Source: JADFXI01 sp963784135
GTDB taxonomy: Bacteria; Nitrospirota; Thermodesulfovibrionia; Thermodesulfovibrionales; Dissulfurispiraceae
Assembly (NCBI GenBank): GCA_963784135.1
Contig: CAWAQG010000012.1
Span: 62,001 to 126,000, forward strand
Direction: 5' to 3'
DNA: 64,000 nucleotides
Within the stretch, counting starts at the first letter, position 1. Every line of letters begins with the position of its first letter. A program made the position numbers and the translations under genes. Under the pieces are notes generated by a model that saw only the letters and a program-made list of their open reading frames with translations, ran no database searches and was not told the DNA's origin. Below, piece by piece: positions 18,590-28,034 of the stretch.

Positions 18590-19003
18590 CTAAGGTATGA
18601 AACCAGTGTTCCCGAGGTTGTCCTGAACATAACCTGTTGAGTTGGTCCCCCCATTAGGATTTTGAACAGTTATTTGATATGATGTGACAGGTGTGTTATT
18701 AGTAATGGTGAGTGTATTGCCCTGGCTCATATGGCCTGCCTGCGAGCCAATTGAGAAGGTCGCTCCTGCTGTTGCAGTGGCAGCAGTATAACTCTGAGTG
18801 TCTCCGAAATTCGCCTCTTCCATTGTTGCGATGTTCCTCGCATCAGACTGCATGCTGGCACGTACGCCCCTCTGCCTGTAGGCTGCAAACTGCGGGATTG
18901 CGATAGCTGCGAGAATAGCTATGATTGCGATAACGATGAGCAGTTCCACAAGAGTGAAGCCTCTTTCGTCCCTTGTCCTCATTTTCTGAAGAACATTAAC
19001 CAT
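18590..19003 (-). CDS. pilA: Type IV pilin major subunit-like
   Basis: A 137-residue prepilin. A short basic leader ends before the class III cleavage site, R-G/F-T-L-V-E-L-L-I-V-I-A near residue 15, with the conserved Glu at mature position 5. A 20-residue hydrophobic helix is followed by a small globular domain rich in Thr, Gly and Asn. It has no C-terminal Cys pair, so this is the short, disulfide-free pilin type found in Geobacter-like and related bacteria. It is exported and assembled by the PilC/PilB machinery. The gene has its own strong promoter and terminator, so it is monocistronic. AAGGAGGT precedes the ATG. Confidence 0.92.
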   Translation of the reverse strand: MVNVLQKMRTRDERGFTLVELLIVIAIIAILAAIAIPQFAAYRQRGVRASMQSDARNIATMEEANFGDTQSYTAATATAGATFSIGSQAGHMSQGNTLTITNNTPVTSYQITVQNPNGGTNSTGYVQDNLGNTGFIP

Positions 19004-19057
19004 AATAATACCTCCTTAATTGAACTCACCCGCCAACGGCGGATGTGCTGTACGTTC

Positions 19058-19086
19058 ATTATACTGACTCCGTCCCATGTTATCAA
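19058..19086 (-). promoter_or_regulatory. Sigma70-type promoter of the pilin gene
   Basis: On the minus strand TTGATA (19086-19081) and TATAAT (19063-19058) are 17 bp apart, a near-consensus pair. The -10 lies 55 bp upstream of the pilin ATG. No sigma54 GG-N10-GC box was seen, although a PilR-like regulator lies nearby. Confidence 0.75.
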
Positions 19087-19150
19087 GCTATTATAGTAAA
19101 GCATCTTCCATGCCATCACAGGCTAAACTGATAAAGCTTGTTTTTCTGAC

Positions 19151-19270
19151 GGTCTCGCAAAAAGTCGTCATACCCGCGGAGGCGGGTATCCATGTGCAAA
19201 CAACTATTTGAAAAAAATGGATTCCCGCCTTCGCGGGAATGACAGATAAGACGCTTTCCCAGACTTTTTA
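19151..19270. repeat. MITE-like repeat family A, copy at 19.15 kb
   Basis: The unit is about 120 bp. It starts with AAAAAGTCGTCATACCCGC, has a first hairpin (CCCGCggaGGCGGG), then GGATTCCCGC with its complement, and ends GACTTTTT. Related copies lie at 21711, 26531 and, more diverged, near 2540. The rest of the spacer 19004-19343 holds only the pilin promoter. Confidence 0.75.
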
Positions 19271-19343
19271 CAGCGTCGTTATTTTTAATTATTTCATTCC
19301 GTTGGGAGCTGTGGGCAAGGGTTGCAGTGACAAATTCTGTCAG

Positions 19344-19691
19344 TCACGGCTTAATTTTGACACCTTCTCTAATGATTTTATCTTTTAACCGGTGACTTTC
19401 AAGCTGGATAATGTCAATATCTCTTCCGGTATACTCTGAAAGAAGCCTCATCGCCTTGAAGAAATCAGTGTCTTTAAGACCGGTGAGGGCAATATCAATA
19501 TCAGAGTCCTCTGAAAAATAGGGAGTTAGAACAGAGCCAAAGATATAAGCATCTTTGAAATAAACAGTTTTTTTAAGCTCTGATACCGCCTCCTGTATTT
19601 TCACGATTATATCTTTCCTTAGGACTTGACACCGCAGTTTTTCCTTTTTCCTGTAACTATCGAGCAGAGACAGTGTTGTCATCAATTTCAT
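19344..19691 (-). CDS. mntA: MntA-type nucleotidyltransferase antitoxin
   Basis: A 115-residue minimal nucleotidyltransferase. The catalytic motif is F-G-S at 51-53, then ten residues, then D64-I-D66 (GSX10DXD), which is the mark of MNT-domain antitoxins. Known MntA proteins disarm the HepT RNase by adding AMP to its active-site tyrosine. The gene starts inside the end of hepT (35-bp overlap), so the two are translated together. The first 20 residues, before the core fold, look like a linker shared with the overlap. Confidence 0.85.
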   Translation of the reverse strand: MKLMTTLSLLDSYRKKEKLRCQVLRKDIIVKIQEAVSELKKTVYFKDAYIFGSVLTPYFSEDSDIDIALTGLKDTDFFKAMRLLSEYTGRDIDIIQLESHRLKDKIIREGVKIKP

Positions 19692-20151
19692 CCTTTAGTT
19701 TTTTCAGGAAACGTTCAATCTCGCTTTTATAGAGCCCTTCGAGCGTATCAGCACTTTTAATGACCGGCTTAAGTTTCTCATATTGTAAATCATAGGCATA
19801 TGCATGTCTGAAGACGTGTCTGAACATTCTTAATTCATCGAGAAGTCTGAATGTCTTCTCCGACAAGAGCGCCGGTCTCACGCCTTCGATTGTGTACGAC
19901 ATTCTTTTAAGCAGTTCCTTGTGGTAACGGGCAATATCCTCGACACTATTTTCAAAATGGCGGGCAACTATCTTAAACAAGTCCTCAAAAGCGCAATAAA
20001 GGTTATGGAGTTTGTATGCCAGGCTTTCCAGATTCGCCGCGCTCTTTGCAGCCCCTTTTTTGCGTTCACTTATGGCGGAGTATATCTTCTCAATTTCCTT
20101 TATCTGAGCGCTCACCTCAGCCCTCAGAAGATTGAATTCTATTTTTTCCAT
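19657..20151 (-). CDS. hepT: HepT-type HEPN ribonuclease toxin
   Basis: A 164-residue, all-helical HEPN protein. The catalytic motif R111-X4-H116-X-Y118 matches the RX4HXY signature of HepT exactly, including the tyrosine that MntA modifies. It is somewhat longer than typical HepT (about 130-145 residues) because of an N-terminal helical extension. It heads the hepT-mntA pair. The pair stands between the pilin gene and a pilS-like gene and may act as a stabilising or defence module. Confidence 0.85.
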   Translation of the reverse strand: MEKIEFNLLRAEVSAQIKEIEKIYSAISERKKGAAKSAANLESLAYKLHNLYCAFEDLFKIVARHFENSVEDIARYHKELLKRMSYTIEGVRPALLSEKTFRLLDELRMFRHVFRHAYAYDLQYEKLKPVIKSADTLEGLYKSEIERFLKKLKDEIDDNTVSAR

Positions 20152-20320
20152 AATCCAAAGCCCATAACCTATGACCTATTACCTGTTTTGTTCCAATTTT
20201 ACCATATATTCTAAAGATTTAAAAATATAGTAGAGGATCTACGTCAGATTTATGAGTTTGCAATGACGTCCAGGCGCGCCCCACATCCATGACCCACCCA
20301 TGATTCACCATCAAAGACTG

Positions 20321-20480
20321 CTACCACAGAGCTGCACAGAGGTTTTTCTCTGTGAACTCAAAGAATTAAGGCAAGGAACAAAAAATATTTTTTCCATTCT
20401 GGAGTACACAGAGTTCCAGAAACCTTTGGAGATTTTATTTTTTAAATTAATGAGTTCCTCTGTGTTCTCTGTGGTTAGGT
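20321..20480. repeat. ACCACAGAG-family inverted repeat
   Basis: CTACCACAGAGCTGCACAGAGG on the left faces CTCTGTGTTCTCTGTGGTTA on the right, with about 115 bp between. It is the same family as 4881-4940 and 27921-28027. This is the only structure seen in the spacer 20152-20543. Confidence 0.6.
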
Positions 20481-20543
20481 GGTGGATTTTGGCCACTATC
20501 CGGCATTGACAAAAAATGTCACCCGGCCTACACTAAAAACGAA

Positions 20544-21687
20544 ATGTATGCCTCATCTTTTTTCAATTATTACCGCATAGGACGTTTTATCTTTGCGCTC
20601 GCGCTTCTGATAGGTTTCCAGATAGCCGGCCTGCCCTACGCGATCCCGAGCCTGAGAAATATTCTGGTTATTTATATTTTTATCGTTCTCCTGCGGCTTG
20701 TTGTGGCCACTGAAAAAATAAATTATTTCGACTTTTTGCTGGATATCGTCTTTATATCCGCAATGGTATATATAAGTTTTGGCATTTATTCGTACCTGAC
20801 TTTTATTTATCTGTTCCCGATATTTTTCTCTTCAGTTCTGATAAAAACAAAAAAAATATTTTTGTTCCCGATAATTTCTGCAATTCTTTACGGGTCGGTG
20901 TACTACAGTTACGGCATGCTGTTTGAACGGGAGGGGATACTTAATTTTTCATTGCATCTTCTTGCTTTTTCCCTTATAGCCCTTGCAGGCGACAACCTGA
21001 AAACAAGGATGGAGCAGCAGGAACATTACATCAGGCGGCTTGAAGAAGAAAAGATAAAAATGCAGGGGTTCGAGCGGCTGTACAGGGTAAGCGCAGATCT
21101 TGCGCACGAACTGAGGAACCCTCTGGCCTCCATATCGGCAGCAGTGCAATTCCTGAATGAGGGCAGGATTGACAGGGAGTTTGTCGATATGCTCATGAGC
21201 GAGACGAAACGCCTGACCAGTCTCGTTAATGATTTCCTCTTATTTTCGAGACCGGCAGATGCTCCAAAAGAAGACGTTGACCTCTCCGCAATGCTTAAGA
21301 TGCTGGTCGAAGACCAGAAGAGCGACAAAAAAATAAGTTGTCACTGCCGCAGCTAATACGATAATTATGGCCAACAGGACCTTTATTGAAATAGCTGTCA
21401 ATAATATTATTAAAAATGCGGTCGAGGCGGCCCAGAGCACTGTTAAAGTGGAACTCAGAAAGGACCAGAAGGAGATAAGTATAGACATAGAAGATGACGG
21501 CCCCGGTATTAGTGAGGACGCGCGGGACAAGATTTTTGAACCTTTTTTTACGACAAAAACAAACGGTACAGGCCTGGGACTCGCAATCGCCTATAGAATA
21601 ATAACAAGCTTCGGCGGAACTGTTATTGCAGATATTTCTCCGCTTGGCGGAGCAAAATTTTCGATTGTTTTCCAGGTGAAAGGCTGA
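20544..21687 (+). pseudogene. pilS: PilS-like sensor histidine kinase (frameshifted)
   Basis: Six hydrophobic segments in residues 12-150 make a PilS-like membrane sensor. The HisKA box follows with H188 in A-H-E-L-R-N-P-L-A-S. The ATPase half, with its N box (N-N-I-I-K-N-A-V-E-A) and D-D-G-P-G and G-T-G-L-G-L motifs, is in another frame from about 21334. Removing one A near 21332 (ATAAGTT to ATAGTT) joins the halves into one protein of about 380 residues. It would phosphorylate the adjacent NtrC-type regulator. The break may be a real mutation or a sequence error; genes nearby show many similar breaks. Confidence 0.82.
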
Positions 21688-21710
21688 GGGCAAAAGGCAA
21701 AAGGTTTGTT

Positions 21711-21828
21711 GGTCTTGTAAAAAGTCGTCATACCCGCGAAGGCGGGTATCCAGAGTGCAAACAACTATATGAAAAGAATGGATTTCCGTTTTCCAACGGT
21801 AGGTGCTCTTAAGCACGGGAATGACGAA
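21711..21828. repeat. MITE-like repeat family A, copy at 21.7 kb
   Basis: It has the same opening as the 19.15-kb copy (AAAAAGTCGTCATACCCGCG, then GGCGGGTATCCAGAG). The right half is diverged, with an inserted AACGGTAGGTGCTCTTAAGC and a final CGGGAATGACG. It fills the gap between the kinase and regulator genes. Confidence 0.75.
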
Positions 21829-21880
21829 AAAAAACATATTACCTTTAGCCTATAGCCCATCGCCTTTTTAGAGGTGATAT

Positions 21881-23211
21881 ATGCGTGCACTTGTAGTCGA
21901 TGATGAAGCAAATATCAGAAAGTCGTTAAAACTCCTTCTTGCTGAAACAGGCTTTGAAACATATCAGGGGTCAGGGTTGGCTGAAGCCGAGCCGCTGATT
22001 GCACAGCACTATTTTGATCTCGCCATTATTGATCTCCGGCTTGGCGACGGATCAGGCATCGACTTGCTCAAGGAGTTGAAGGAGGTCAGCCCCGATACCG
22101 TTGTCCTTATAATAACGGCATTTGCATCAACGGAAACAGCCATCACCGCCATGAAGCTCGGGGCCTATGATTATGTCACCAAACCCTTTAATATTGATGA
22201 GATCCGGATTGTTTTAAAAAATATAAAAGAAAAAATATTTTTGCAGACAAAGGTAAAAGAGCTTCAGCAATATGCGGATGTTTACCATAGTATTGTCGGC
22301 AAATCTGAAGCCATGCAAAAAGTCTTTATCCTGATCGACAAAATAGCGCCCTTTGACACCAATGTCCTTATAACGGGGGAAAGCGGCACAGGCAAAGAGC
22401 TTGTGGCAAAGGCGATCCACAACAAGAGTAAAGGAACGATAAACCGTTTATCGCTATCAACTGCGCGAGCCTGCCTGCCGAACTACTCGAAAGCGAACTG
22501 TTCGGGTATACAAAAGGGATCATTCACCGGCGCCTATGCATCCAAAAGAGGGCTGATCGACGAGGCGGACGGCGGTACGCTCTTCCTTGACGAAATCGGA
22601 GAGATGCCGCTGCTGCTGCAGGCAAAATTGCTGCGATTTCTTGAAGACAAAAAAATGCGGCCTCTGGGCAGCGGCAATGAAACAGAGGTGGATGTGCGGG
22701 TAATTGCCGCGACCAATAAGGACCTGAATGAGCTTGCGGAAAAAAACGAGTTCAGGGACGACCTCTATTACCGGCTCTCGACATTTGAGATACGGCTGCC
22801 TACTCTAAGAGAACGCAGGGAAGATATTCCTCTCCTCATCGATCACTTTGCGAAGGAGTTGTCCAAAAAGTTTCAAAAAAAAATTGTCAAGATTGATCCC
22901 GCATTTGTGGATTATATGCTGCAGCAGGAACTGAGAGGCAATGTAAGGGAACTGAAGAACATGATAGAAAGGGAAATCATCCTTTCGGAAGACGGGTTTC
23001 TTAAATGTACGTCCTGCGCGTGTACCCGCGAGCCATGGTAGTTCAGGTAGCTGATCTGCCTGATACCGGAGTAAACATCAATGAATATCTCGGTGCTTTG
23101 GAAAGGAGCTTTCTTGAAAAGGCGCTTGAAAAGGCGGGCGGGGTGAAAACAAAAGCAGCCGAACTGCTCGGCCTGTCTTTCAGAGAATTCCGCTACCGGC
23201 TGTCAAAATAA
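21881..23211 (+). pseudogene. pilR: PilR/NtrC-family sigma54 response regulator (frameshifted)
   Basis: The receiver domain has D51 as phosphoacceptor (A-I-I-D-L-R-L-G-D-G). The AAA+ domain has G-E-S-G-T-G-K-E (Walker A), the sigma54-contacting G-S-F-T-G-A loop and G-G-T-L-F-L-D-E-I. The C-terminus carries a Fis-type HTH (T-K-A-A-E-L-L-G-L-S). Two compensating shifts, near 22440 and 22515, scramble about 25 residues; the lost reading F-I-A-I-N-C-A-S-L-P-A-E-L-L is present in another frame. A third shift near 23030 separates the HTH. GAGGTG precedes the ATG. It probably controls pilus genes with sigma54, though the pilin promoter seen here is sigma70-like. Confidence 0.85.
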
Positions 23212-23378
23212 GACCGTGAAACGTGAGTCGTGAATCGTGAGACGTGAATCGAAAAATGGAAAAGCATTTTTAAAAAAGCTATTTACTTTTTGAGTCACGA
23301 TTTACTTTTATTGCTTCTGTCTCTTTGGTTTTATTTTTTTCTTTTCACGGTTCACGTCTCACGATTCACGGTCTTATT
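23211..23378. repeat. Long inverted repeat between convergent pilR and pilC genes
   Basis: The left arm carries AAGACCGTGAA with ATCGTGAGACGTGAA, and the right arm carries TTCACGTCTCACGATTCACG then GTCTTATTAG. The arms reach into the stop regions of both genes. It may act as a two-way terminator. It is built from short CGTGA(A/G) units and resembles dispersed intergenic repeats. Confidence 0.6.
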
Positions 23379-24593
23379 AGTGGCTGACTGCCTCGCCCAT
23401 TTTGAATATCGGCAAGTAAAGTGCGATAACAATATAGCCTATACGTTATGCCCAAAAACACCATCAGCATCGGCTCGAGCATGGTAGTAAGGTTTGTGAC
23501 AGCATTATCCACTTCATCGTCATAGAAATCGGCGATCTTAATAAGCATCTGGTCAAGGGCGCCGGTTGATTCTCCGACACTTATCATCTGGCAGACCATC
23601 GGAGGGAACACCGGTGATTTGGAAAGGGGCTCGGAGACCGTTTTGCCTGAGGCGACCTCGGTCTTGACCCCCATAACGATTTCCTCCACGACCTTGTTCC
23701 CCGATGATTTGGCACATATCTCGAGGCCGTCCAATATCGGGACACCGCTGTTAATGAGCGTGCCTAGCGTCCTTGTAAACCTGGCGACAGCAACCTTTTT
23801 TAATAAATCGCCGAACACGGGAAGCTTAAGAATAAGCCGGTCAGTTTTCTTCCTGCCGATTTCGGTTTTTCTGAATCGTTTGAGCCCGAAAATTGAACCG
23901 AAGAGCCCGCCGCCTAGGCTGACTCCCCCAATGCCGGCCAAAAAGTGGCTCAGCCAGATAACGCTCCTGGTCGGAGCCGGAAGCTTGGACGCCCATATCG
24001 CCGAAAATTTTAGCGAATATAGGGATAACAAATATCATTATGATGGCGATTACCAGTATCGCGACGGACATGACAATAATCGGATATATCATTGCGCCTT
24101 TCACCTTTTTCTTCAGCTTCATAGTCTTTTCGATATAGCCGGCGAGTCTCAGTAGAACTCCGTCAAGAACTCCTCCTGCTTCTCCCGCTGCAACAAGATT
24201 TACATAGAGGTCATCGAAAAGTTTTTTGTGTTTTTTCATGGCATCGGCAAGGTTTGAGCCGGTTTCGACATCACTTTTAATCTGGCCGATAACCTCGCCC
24301 ATAGATCTGTTCTCAATCTGCTTTGCCAGTATGTCAAGGCCCTGGACAATAGGAATGCCGGCAGTGAACATGGTGGAAAATTGCCTGGTAAAGATTACAA
24401 GGTCCTTCTCGGTTATTTTCTGTTTTTTGGGGCCGAAGAGTTTAAGGCCGGCTTTTTTCTCGTAAATGGAAGTAGGGGTTATTCCCTGTTTTTTGAGGAT
24501 GGAGATGAGTTCATCTTTGCTGCCGGCAGCCATCTCACCGTTTTTTACAGCGCCTGAAGATGTTTTTCCAGCCCACATAAACGTTTTTGCCAT
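23377..24593 (-). pseudogene. pilC: Type IV pilus inner-membrane platform protein PilC (two frameshifts)
   Basis: PilC anchors the assembly ATPases and drives pilin polymerisation. It has two T2SSF domains. The first spans residues 65-190, with F-T-R-Q-F-S-T-M-F-T-A-G-I-P near 68. The second carries F-T-R-T-L-G-T-L-I-N-S-G-V-P. Membrane segments follow each domain. A frameshift near 23975-23990 splits the protein after F-G-D-M-G-V-Q. Another near 23445 changes the C-terminus; in the correct frame it ends I-F-K-M-G-E-A-V-S-H, as PilC does. Corrected length is about 405 residues, the family norm. Confidence 0.87.
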
Positions 24594-24689
24594 GCAAAAT
24601 TATGAACCAAAAAAGAAGCAAAAGCAAGAAAAAAACAAAACGAAAGTAAAGAGCAAGGTCTAATTTCAAATTCTCTCTCATGCTTCTTC

Positions 24690-25055
24690 TCATGCTCCAG
24701 CGTGCATTTTCACTTTCTCATACAGTGCGTCCAGTTTCTTTTGCTGCTCCGCTGTAAGTCTCGTCTTCATGGTGGTAACGCCGTTGTTGATTATTTCTTC
24801 CATTTCAGGATGGTATTGGGCGCGAAGCTGCTGCAGTTGAAATTGGGTTTCCTCTACTATTTCCTCTGCCTCTTCCTGCTGGTCCTTTGTCAGATTTAAT
24901 TCAGTCGTAAGTTTTTTCATGATCACCTTCCGCATTGCCGGCAGGCCCTGATGAAGAATACCGCGGACTCTGTGCCTCAAATAGAATTCTCTCCCGACAG
25001 AACCTATGATGACCCCCGAGACGAATACAGCTGCGATTACCAGCCAATTTTCCAT
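24690..25055 (-). CDS. CpxP/Spy-like periplasmic protein with N-terminal membrane anchor
   Basis: A 121-residue protein. Residues 4-22 are a membrane segment or signal anchor. The rest is a helical Spy/CpxP-like (heavy-metal-resistance) domain with the family pattern L-N-L-T-K-D-Q-Q near 52 and L-T-A-E-Q-Q-K-K near 100. Such proteins sense or hold unfolded proteins or metals in the periplasm. It lies just downstream of an ECF sigma gene and a broken small gene, so the three likely form an envelope-stress module. Confidence 0.75.
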   Translation of the reverse strand: MENWLVIAAVFVSGVIIGSVGREFYLRHRVRGILHQGLPAMRKVIMKKLTTELNLTKDQQEEAEEIVEETQFQLQQLRAQYHPEMEEIINNGVTTMKTRLTAEQQKKLDALYEKVKMHAGA

Positions 25056-25109
25056 TTTTTCATTACTTAACTCCTCAATTTTACCCTTAGCATTTGATTT
25101 CCATTGTTT

Positions 25110-25432
25110 TTATGGGAACAACGGTTGAGTATATATAATTCCCATCGGGTCATCAAGAAACATACGTACTGCTTCATATTCAGGCCCGATATTTGCGACA
25201 ATGGAGTAAGCAAAATAATAAGCGCGCTCATGCTGATAGCCGCCGCGGTTTTCCATATGGCCGGGGCTTATCCCATATATTATCCCGCAACGGGGCCGCA
25301 TCGAGATAAAGGACATGGGACATAACCTTTCTCTCCCATTCGGGCTTCACTCGGATGGATCTGGCCGCTTTTGCTGTAAGCGAATTTTAATGCCTTCTCG
25401 ATTATCTCTACTTTTTCATCATGCGTTTTCAT
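25110..25432 (-). pseudogene. Small gene downstream of the ECF sigma factor (frameshifted, unknown)
   Basis: An ATG at 25432 overlaps the sigma-factor stop by 14 bp and opens a reading of about 50 residues (M-K-T-H-D-E-K-V-E-I-I) that stops early. A second frame then stays open for 68 codons to 25110. One indel near 25310 would join them into about 107 residues. Its place directly after an ECF sigma gene fits an anti-sigma factor, but no zinc-binding or membrane motif can be seen, so function is open. Confidence 0.4.
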
Positions 25433-26020
25433 TATGGCCCCCTTCCTTGCCCAACAATGAGGAGATTATTTTCCGGAGCTTTTTCCGTGAACGGTGGGCC
25501 CTCACTTTAACGTTTATAATGCTCCACCCCAACAGCTCAGCAGCTTCTTTCACCGACATCTCCTCCAAATACAGCAATGTTATTACCATCCTTTCCTCTG
25601 CCGTCAACTTATTAAGTGCCCACTGCAGCACTTCTCTTGATTCCTTGAGCACCTCTTCTTTTTCAAAAGTTTTCTGAGATTGCTCCGATACTATTGTCTC
25701 AACCCATTTGCTGTGCTCTTCTGTCAGAGAGGCCATCGGCATTTCTTTCGATTTGTACCGTTCCCTCCAGAAATCATAGCAATATCTGACGGATATTTTC
25801 GATATCCAATACTTAAGGGGCGACTCGGCCCTGTAAGTGGGCAAGCTTTATAAATCCTGATAAAGATTTCATGGGCTGCTTCCTCAACCATTTCCCGCGG
25901 CAGATGCTTTGACACAATATTAAAAACATATGCATCATACCGTTTTAAAATAATTTCAAATTCATCGGTATTCCCGTTAAGTATGCTGCTGATTATCTCA
26001 TCGTCGGTCTGATCGCCCAA
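25419..26020 (-). pseudogene. ECF sigma factor (sigma70 family), frameshifted
   Basis: Region 2 lies at the N-terminus (D-D-E-I-I-S-S-I-L, then Y-D-A-Y-V-F-N-I-V and the helix A-A-H-E-I-F-I-R-I-Y). Region 4 lies at the C-terminus (L-T-A-E-E-R-M-V-I-T-L-L-Y, then E-M-S-V-K-E-A-A-E-L-L-G-W with the HTH). A single frameshift near 25845 divides the two. Corrected length is about 200 residues, normal for the family. The start appears to be TTG at 26020. Paired with the CpxP-like gene, it probably senses envelope stress. Confidence 0.8.
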
Positions 26021-26340
26021 ATGTATGCTGCACCCCTGAACATAATGAGAATAATTGCTGTAATCCCTCTGTTTTCACTATACAATAACTCATAGGACAA
26101 ATATCAATTGCGCGCCTTTATGGCCGCCCGGATCGGAGGGTTTGTTTTTCATCTGAAAAGCCAGTAGTAAAACACGCCTCTTCCTTCCGGGCTAGGCCTA
26201 GGGGGGACACCTGTTATTTCAATACTATTCCGTGAGAATATTGTTTGCTTTGGCCTTGATGTTTTAGGTCGTGGCTTACTACGGAAAGGTTACAAATTAT
26301 AATAGAAAGACAGGTCTGAGTGTCTGAAAGTACAAGTTAT

Positions 26341-26463
26341 TTATTCGCAGAACCTTAATACAAGTCCTTTCACGATTTCGAGTCTTTCCTGCGGTGAGAA
26401 ATCGAAGTAAAGGGCGCTTTCCATCAGGATTGAAATGATTTCTTTTGTTTTTTGCCGTTCCAT
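26341..26463 (-). CDS. Small protein of 40 residues, unknown
   Basis: A short gene with a very good ribosome site: AAAGGAG lies 7 nt before ATG at 26463. It encodes M-E-R-Q-K-T-K-E-I-I-S-I-L and ends L-V-L-R-F-C-E at TAA (26343-26341). It is amphipathic and helical, with no recognised family. The rest of the spacer 26021-26689 holds a family-A repeat and no other convincing gene. Confidence 0.45.
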   Translation of the reverse strand: MERQKTKEIISILMESALYFDFSPQERLEIVKGLVLRFCE

Positions 26464-26530
26464 GGCACACTCCTTTGAATCCATTCTTGCTTTAGTTATC
26501 GGCGGAAAATGGAAAATATTTAATAATGAT

Positions 26531-26656
26531 GGTTTCGTAAAAAGTCGTCATACCCGCGAAGGCGGGTATCCAGAGCGCAAGCAACTACCCGAAAAAGAGT
26601 GGATTCCCGTTTTCACGGGAATGACGAAAAGACGCTTTCCCGGACTTTATTATGAC
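26531..26656. repeat. MITE-like repeat family A, copy at 26.5 kb
   Basis: The best preserved copy. GTAAAAAGTCGTCATACCCG opens it, hairpin CCCGCGAAGGCGGG follows, then GGATTCCCGT/ACGGGAATGACG and a closing GACGCTTTCCCGGACTTT. Terminal inverted ends and internal hairpins match the copy at 19151-19270. Confidence 0.78.
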
Positions 26657-26689
26657 GTAGTCAATTGACCTTTGATATAATAACTTACA

Positions 26690-27909
26690 ATGGCACAGGA
26701 AGATCTCTCAAAATTGAAGATACATAAGGGCGCTGAAGCGCCACGACGCGCTCGGCGCAGGGTCCCGCCTGCCCTGATAGCAGCAGTGTTTGTGCTTCTT
26801 GTTTTGATGGTCCTCTACTTTCAGGGAACTCTTACCCCGGCGGTGGAGGTAGAGGCGGTAACTGTCTCAAAGATGTATCCGTCTCAGGCTTTTACGCTTT
26901 TAAATGCAAGCGGTTATGTCATGGCCCAACGCAAAGCTGCTGTTGCCCCAAAGGTAACGGGCACACTGGTATGGCGGGGAGTTCAGGAAGGCAGTGTAGT
27001 GAAAAAAGGACAGCTTATCGCACGTCTTGAGAACGAGGACGTTACTGCTGCGAGGAACCAGGCAGTCGCCAATCTAAATGTCGCCCGCTCAAACCTTGAA
27101 CAGGCGAGGGCGGAATTGAATGATGCAACGGTCGAGCTGAACAGGCAGCGGGACCTGCTCTCAAAAGGGTATGTGGCCCAGACTGACTATGATACTGCTG
27201 AAGAGCGATACAAGAAGGCAAAGGCTGCGGTGGAAGGTGCTGAAGCTGCCATCAAGGCTGCTATCGCCGCACTCAACGGCGCGAACATTGCTATTGAATA
27301 CACGCTGATACGCGCACCCTTTAATGCCGTGGTATTAACAAAAGATGCGGATGTAGGTGATATTGTTACCCCGATAGGCGCTGCTGTAAATGCAAAGGCC
27401 GCCGTGGTAACTATTGCTGATATGGGTTCGCTCGAAGTGGAGGCCGATGTGTCCGAATCCAACCTGCAGCAGGTCAAGGTGGGACAGCCGGCTGTGATTC
27501 AGCTCGATGCATTGCCGGAATCCCGTTTCAGGGGAGAGGTCAGCACTGATTGTCCCTACGGCCGACCGGAGCAAAGGAACGGTCATGGTGAAGGTGCGTT
27601 TTATTGATAAGGACAAGACGAATAATGCCGGAAATGAGCGCCAAAGTTGCATTTCTCTCCAGGCCGGCAGGCAGGGATGAGGACACGCCGTTCACCGCGC
27701 TTCGTCCCTGCATCCGTTGTAAGCCGCGCTAATAAAAAGGTGGTTTTTCTTATCAAGGCGATCACGCGATAGAGACGCCGGTGACGATCGGCGCGAAGAG
27801 AGGCGATATGCTGGAAGTGACCGGCGGCGTACAAGCCGGGGACAAAATAGTTGCCAATCCGCCGCCTGGATTAAAAAACGGCTCCAAAATTAAAGTCGCT
27901 GAAAAATGA
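26690..27909 (+). pseudogene. MacA/HlyD-type periplasmic adaptor (frameshifted)
   Basis: The membrane-fusion component of an efflux or export pump. A membrane anchor at residues 26-46 is followed by a biotinyl-lipoyl-like half (A-S-G-Y-V near 75, then V-S-G/T-G-T-L), a long helical hairpin (about 115-185, rich in Ala, Arg and Glu) and a beta-barrel (I-R-A-P-F-N-A-V-V near 208). The frame breaks near 27545. The barrel end (A-L-I-V-P-T-A-D-R-S-K-G-T-V) and the C-terminal domain (V-T-I-G-A-K-R-G-D-M, ending K-I-K-V-A-E-K at 27909) continue in other frames. At least three indels are needed to mend it. It leads the ABC-transporter genes. Confidence 0.8.
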
Positions 27910-27920
27910 AGGATCAAAAT

Positions 27921-28027
27921 GGAACCACAGAGTACACAGAGTAACAGAAGACTTTATAGATACAAACAAACGACTGTAATTCTTTTAGAGTACCTTGAGT
28001 ATTTCTCTGTGCTCTCTGTGGTTAAGG
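27921..28027. repeat. ACCACAGAG-family inverted repeat
   Basis: GGAACCACAGAGTACACAGA on the left faces CTCTGTGCTCTCTGTGGTTA on the right. The repeat sits between the adaptor and the ATPase gene of one operon. Confidence 0.6.
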
Positions 28028-28034
28028 TTTTTTA

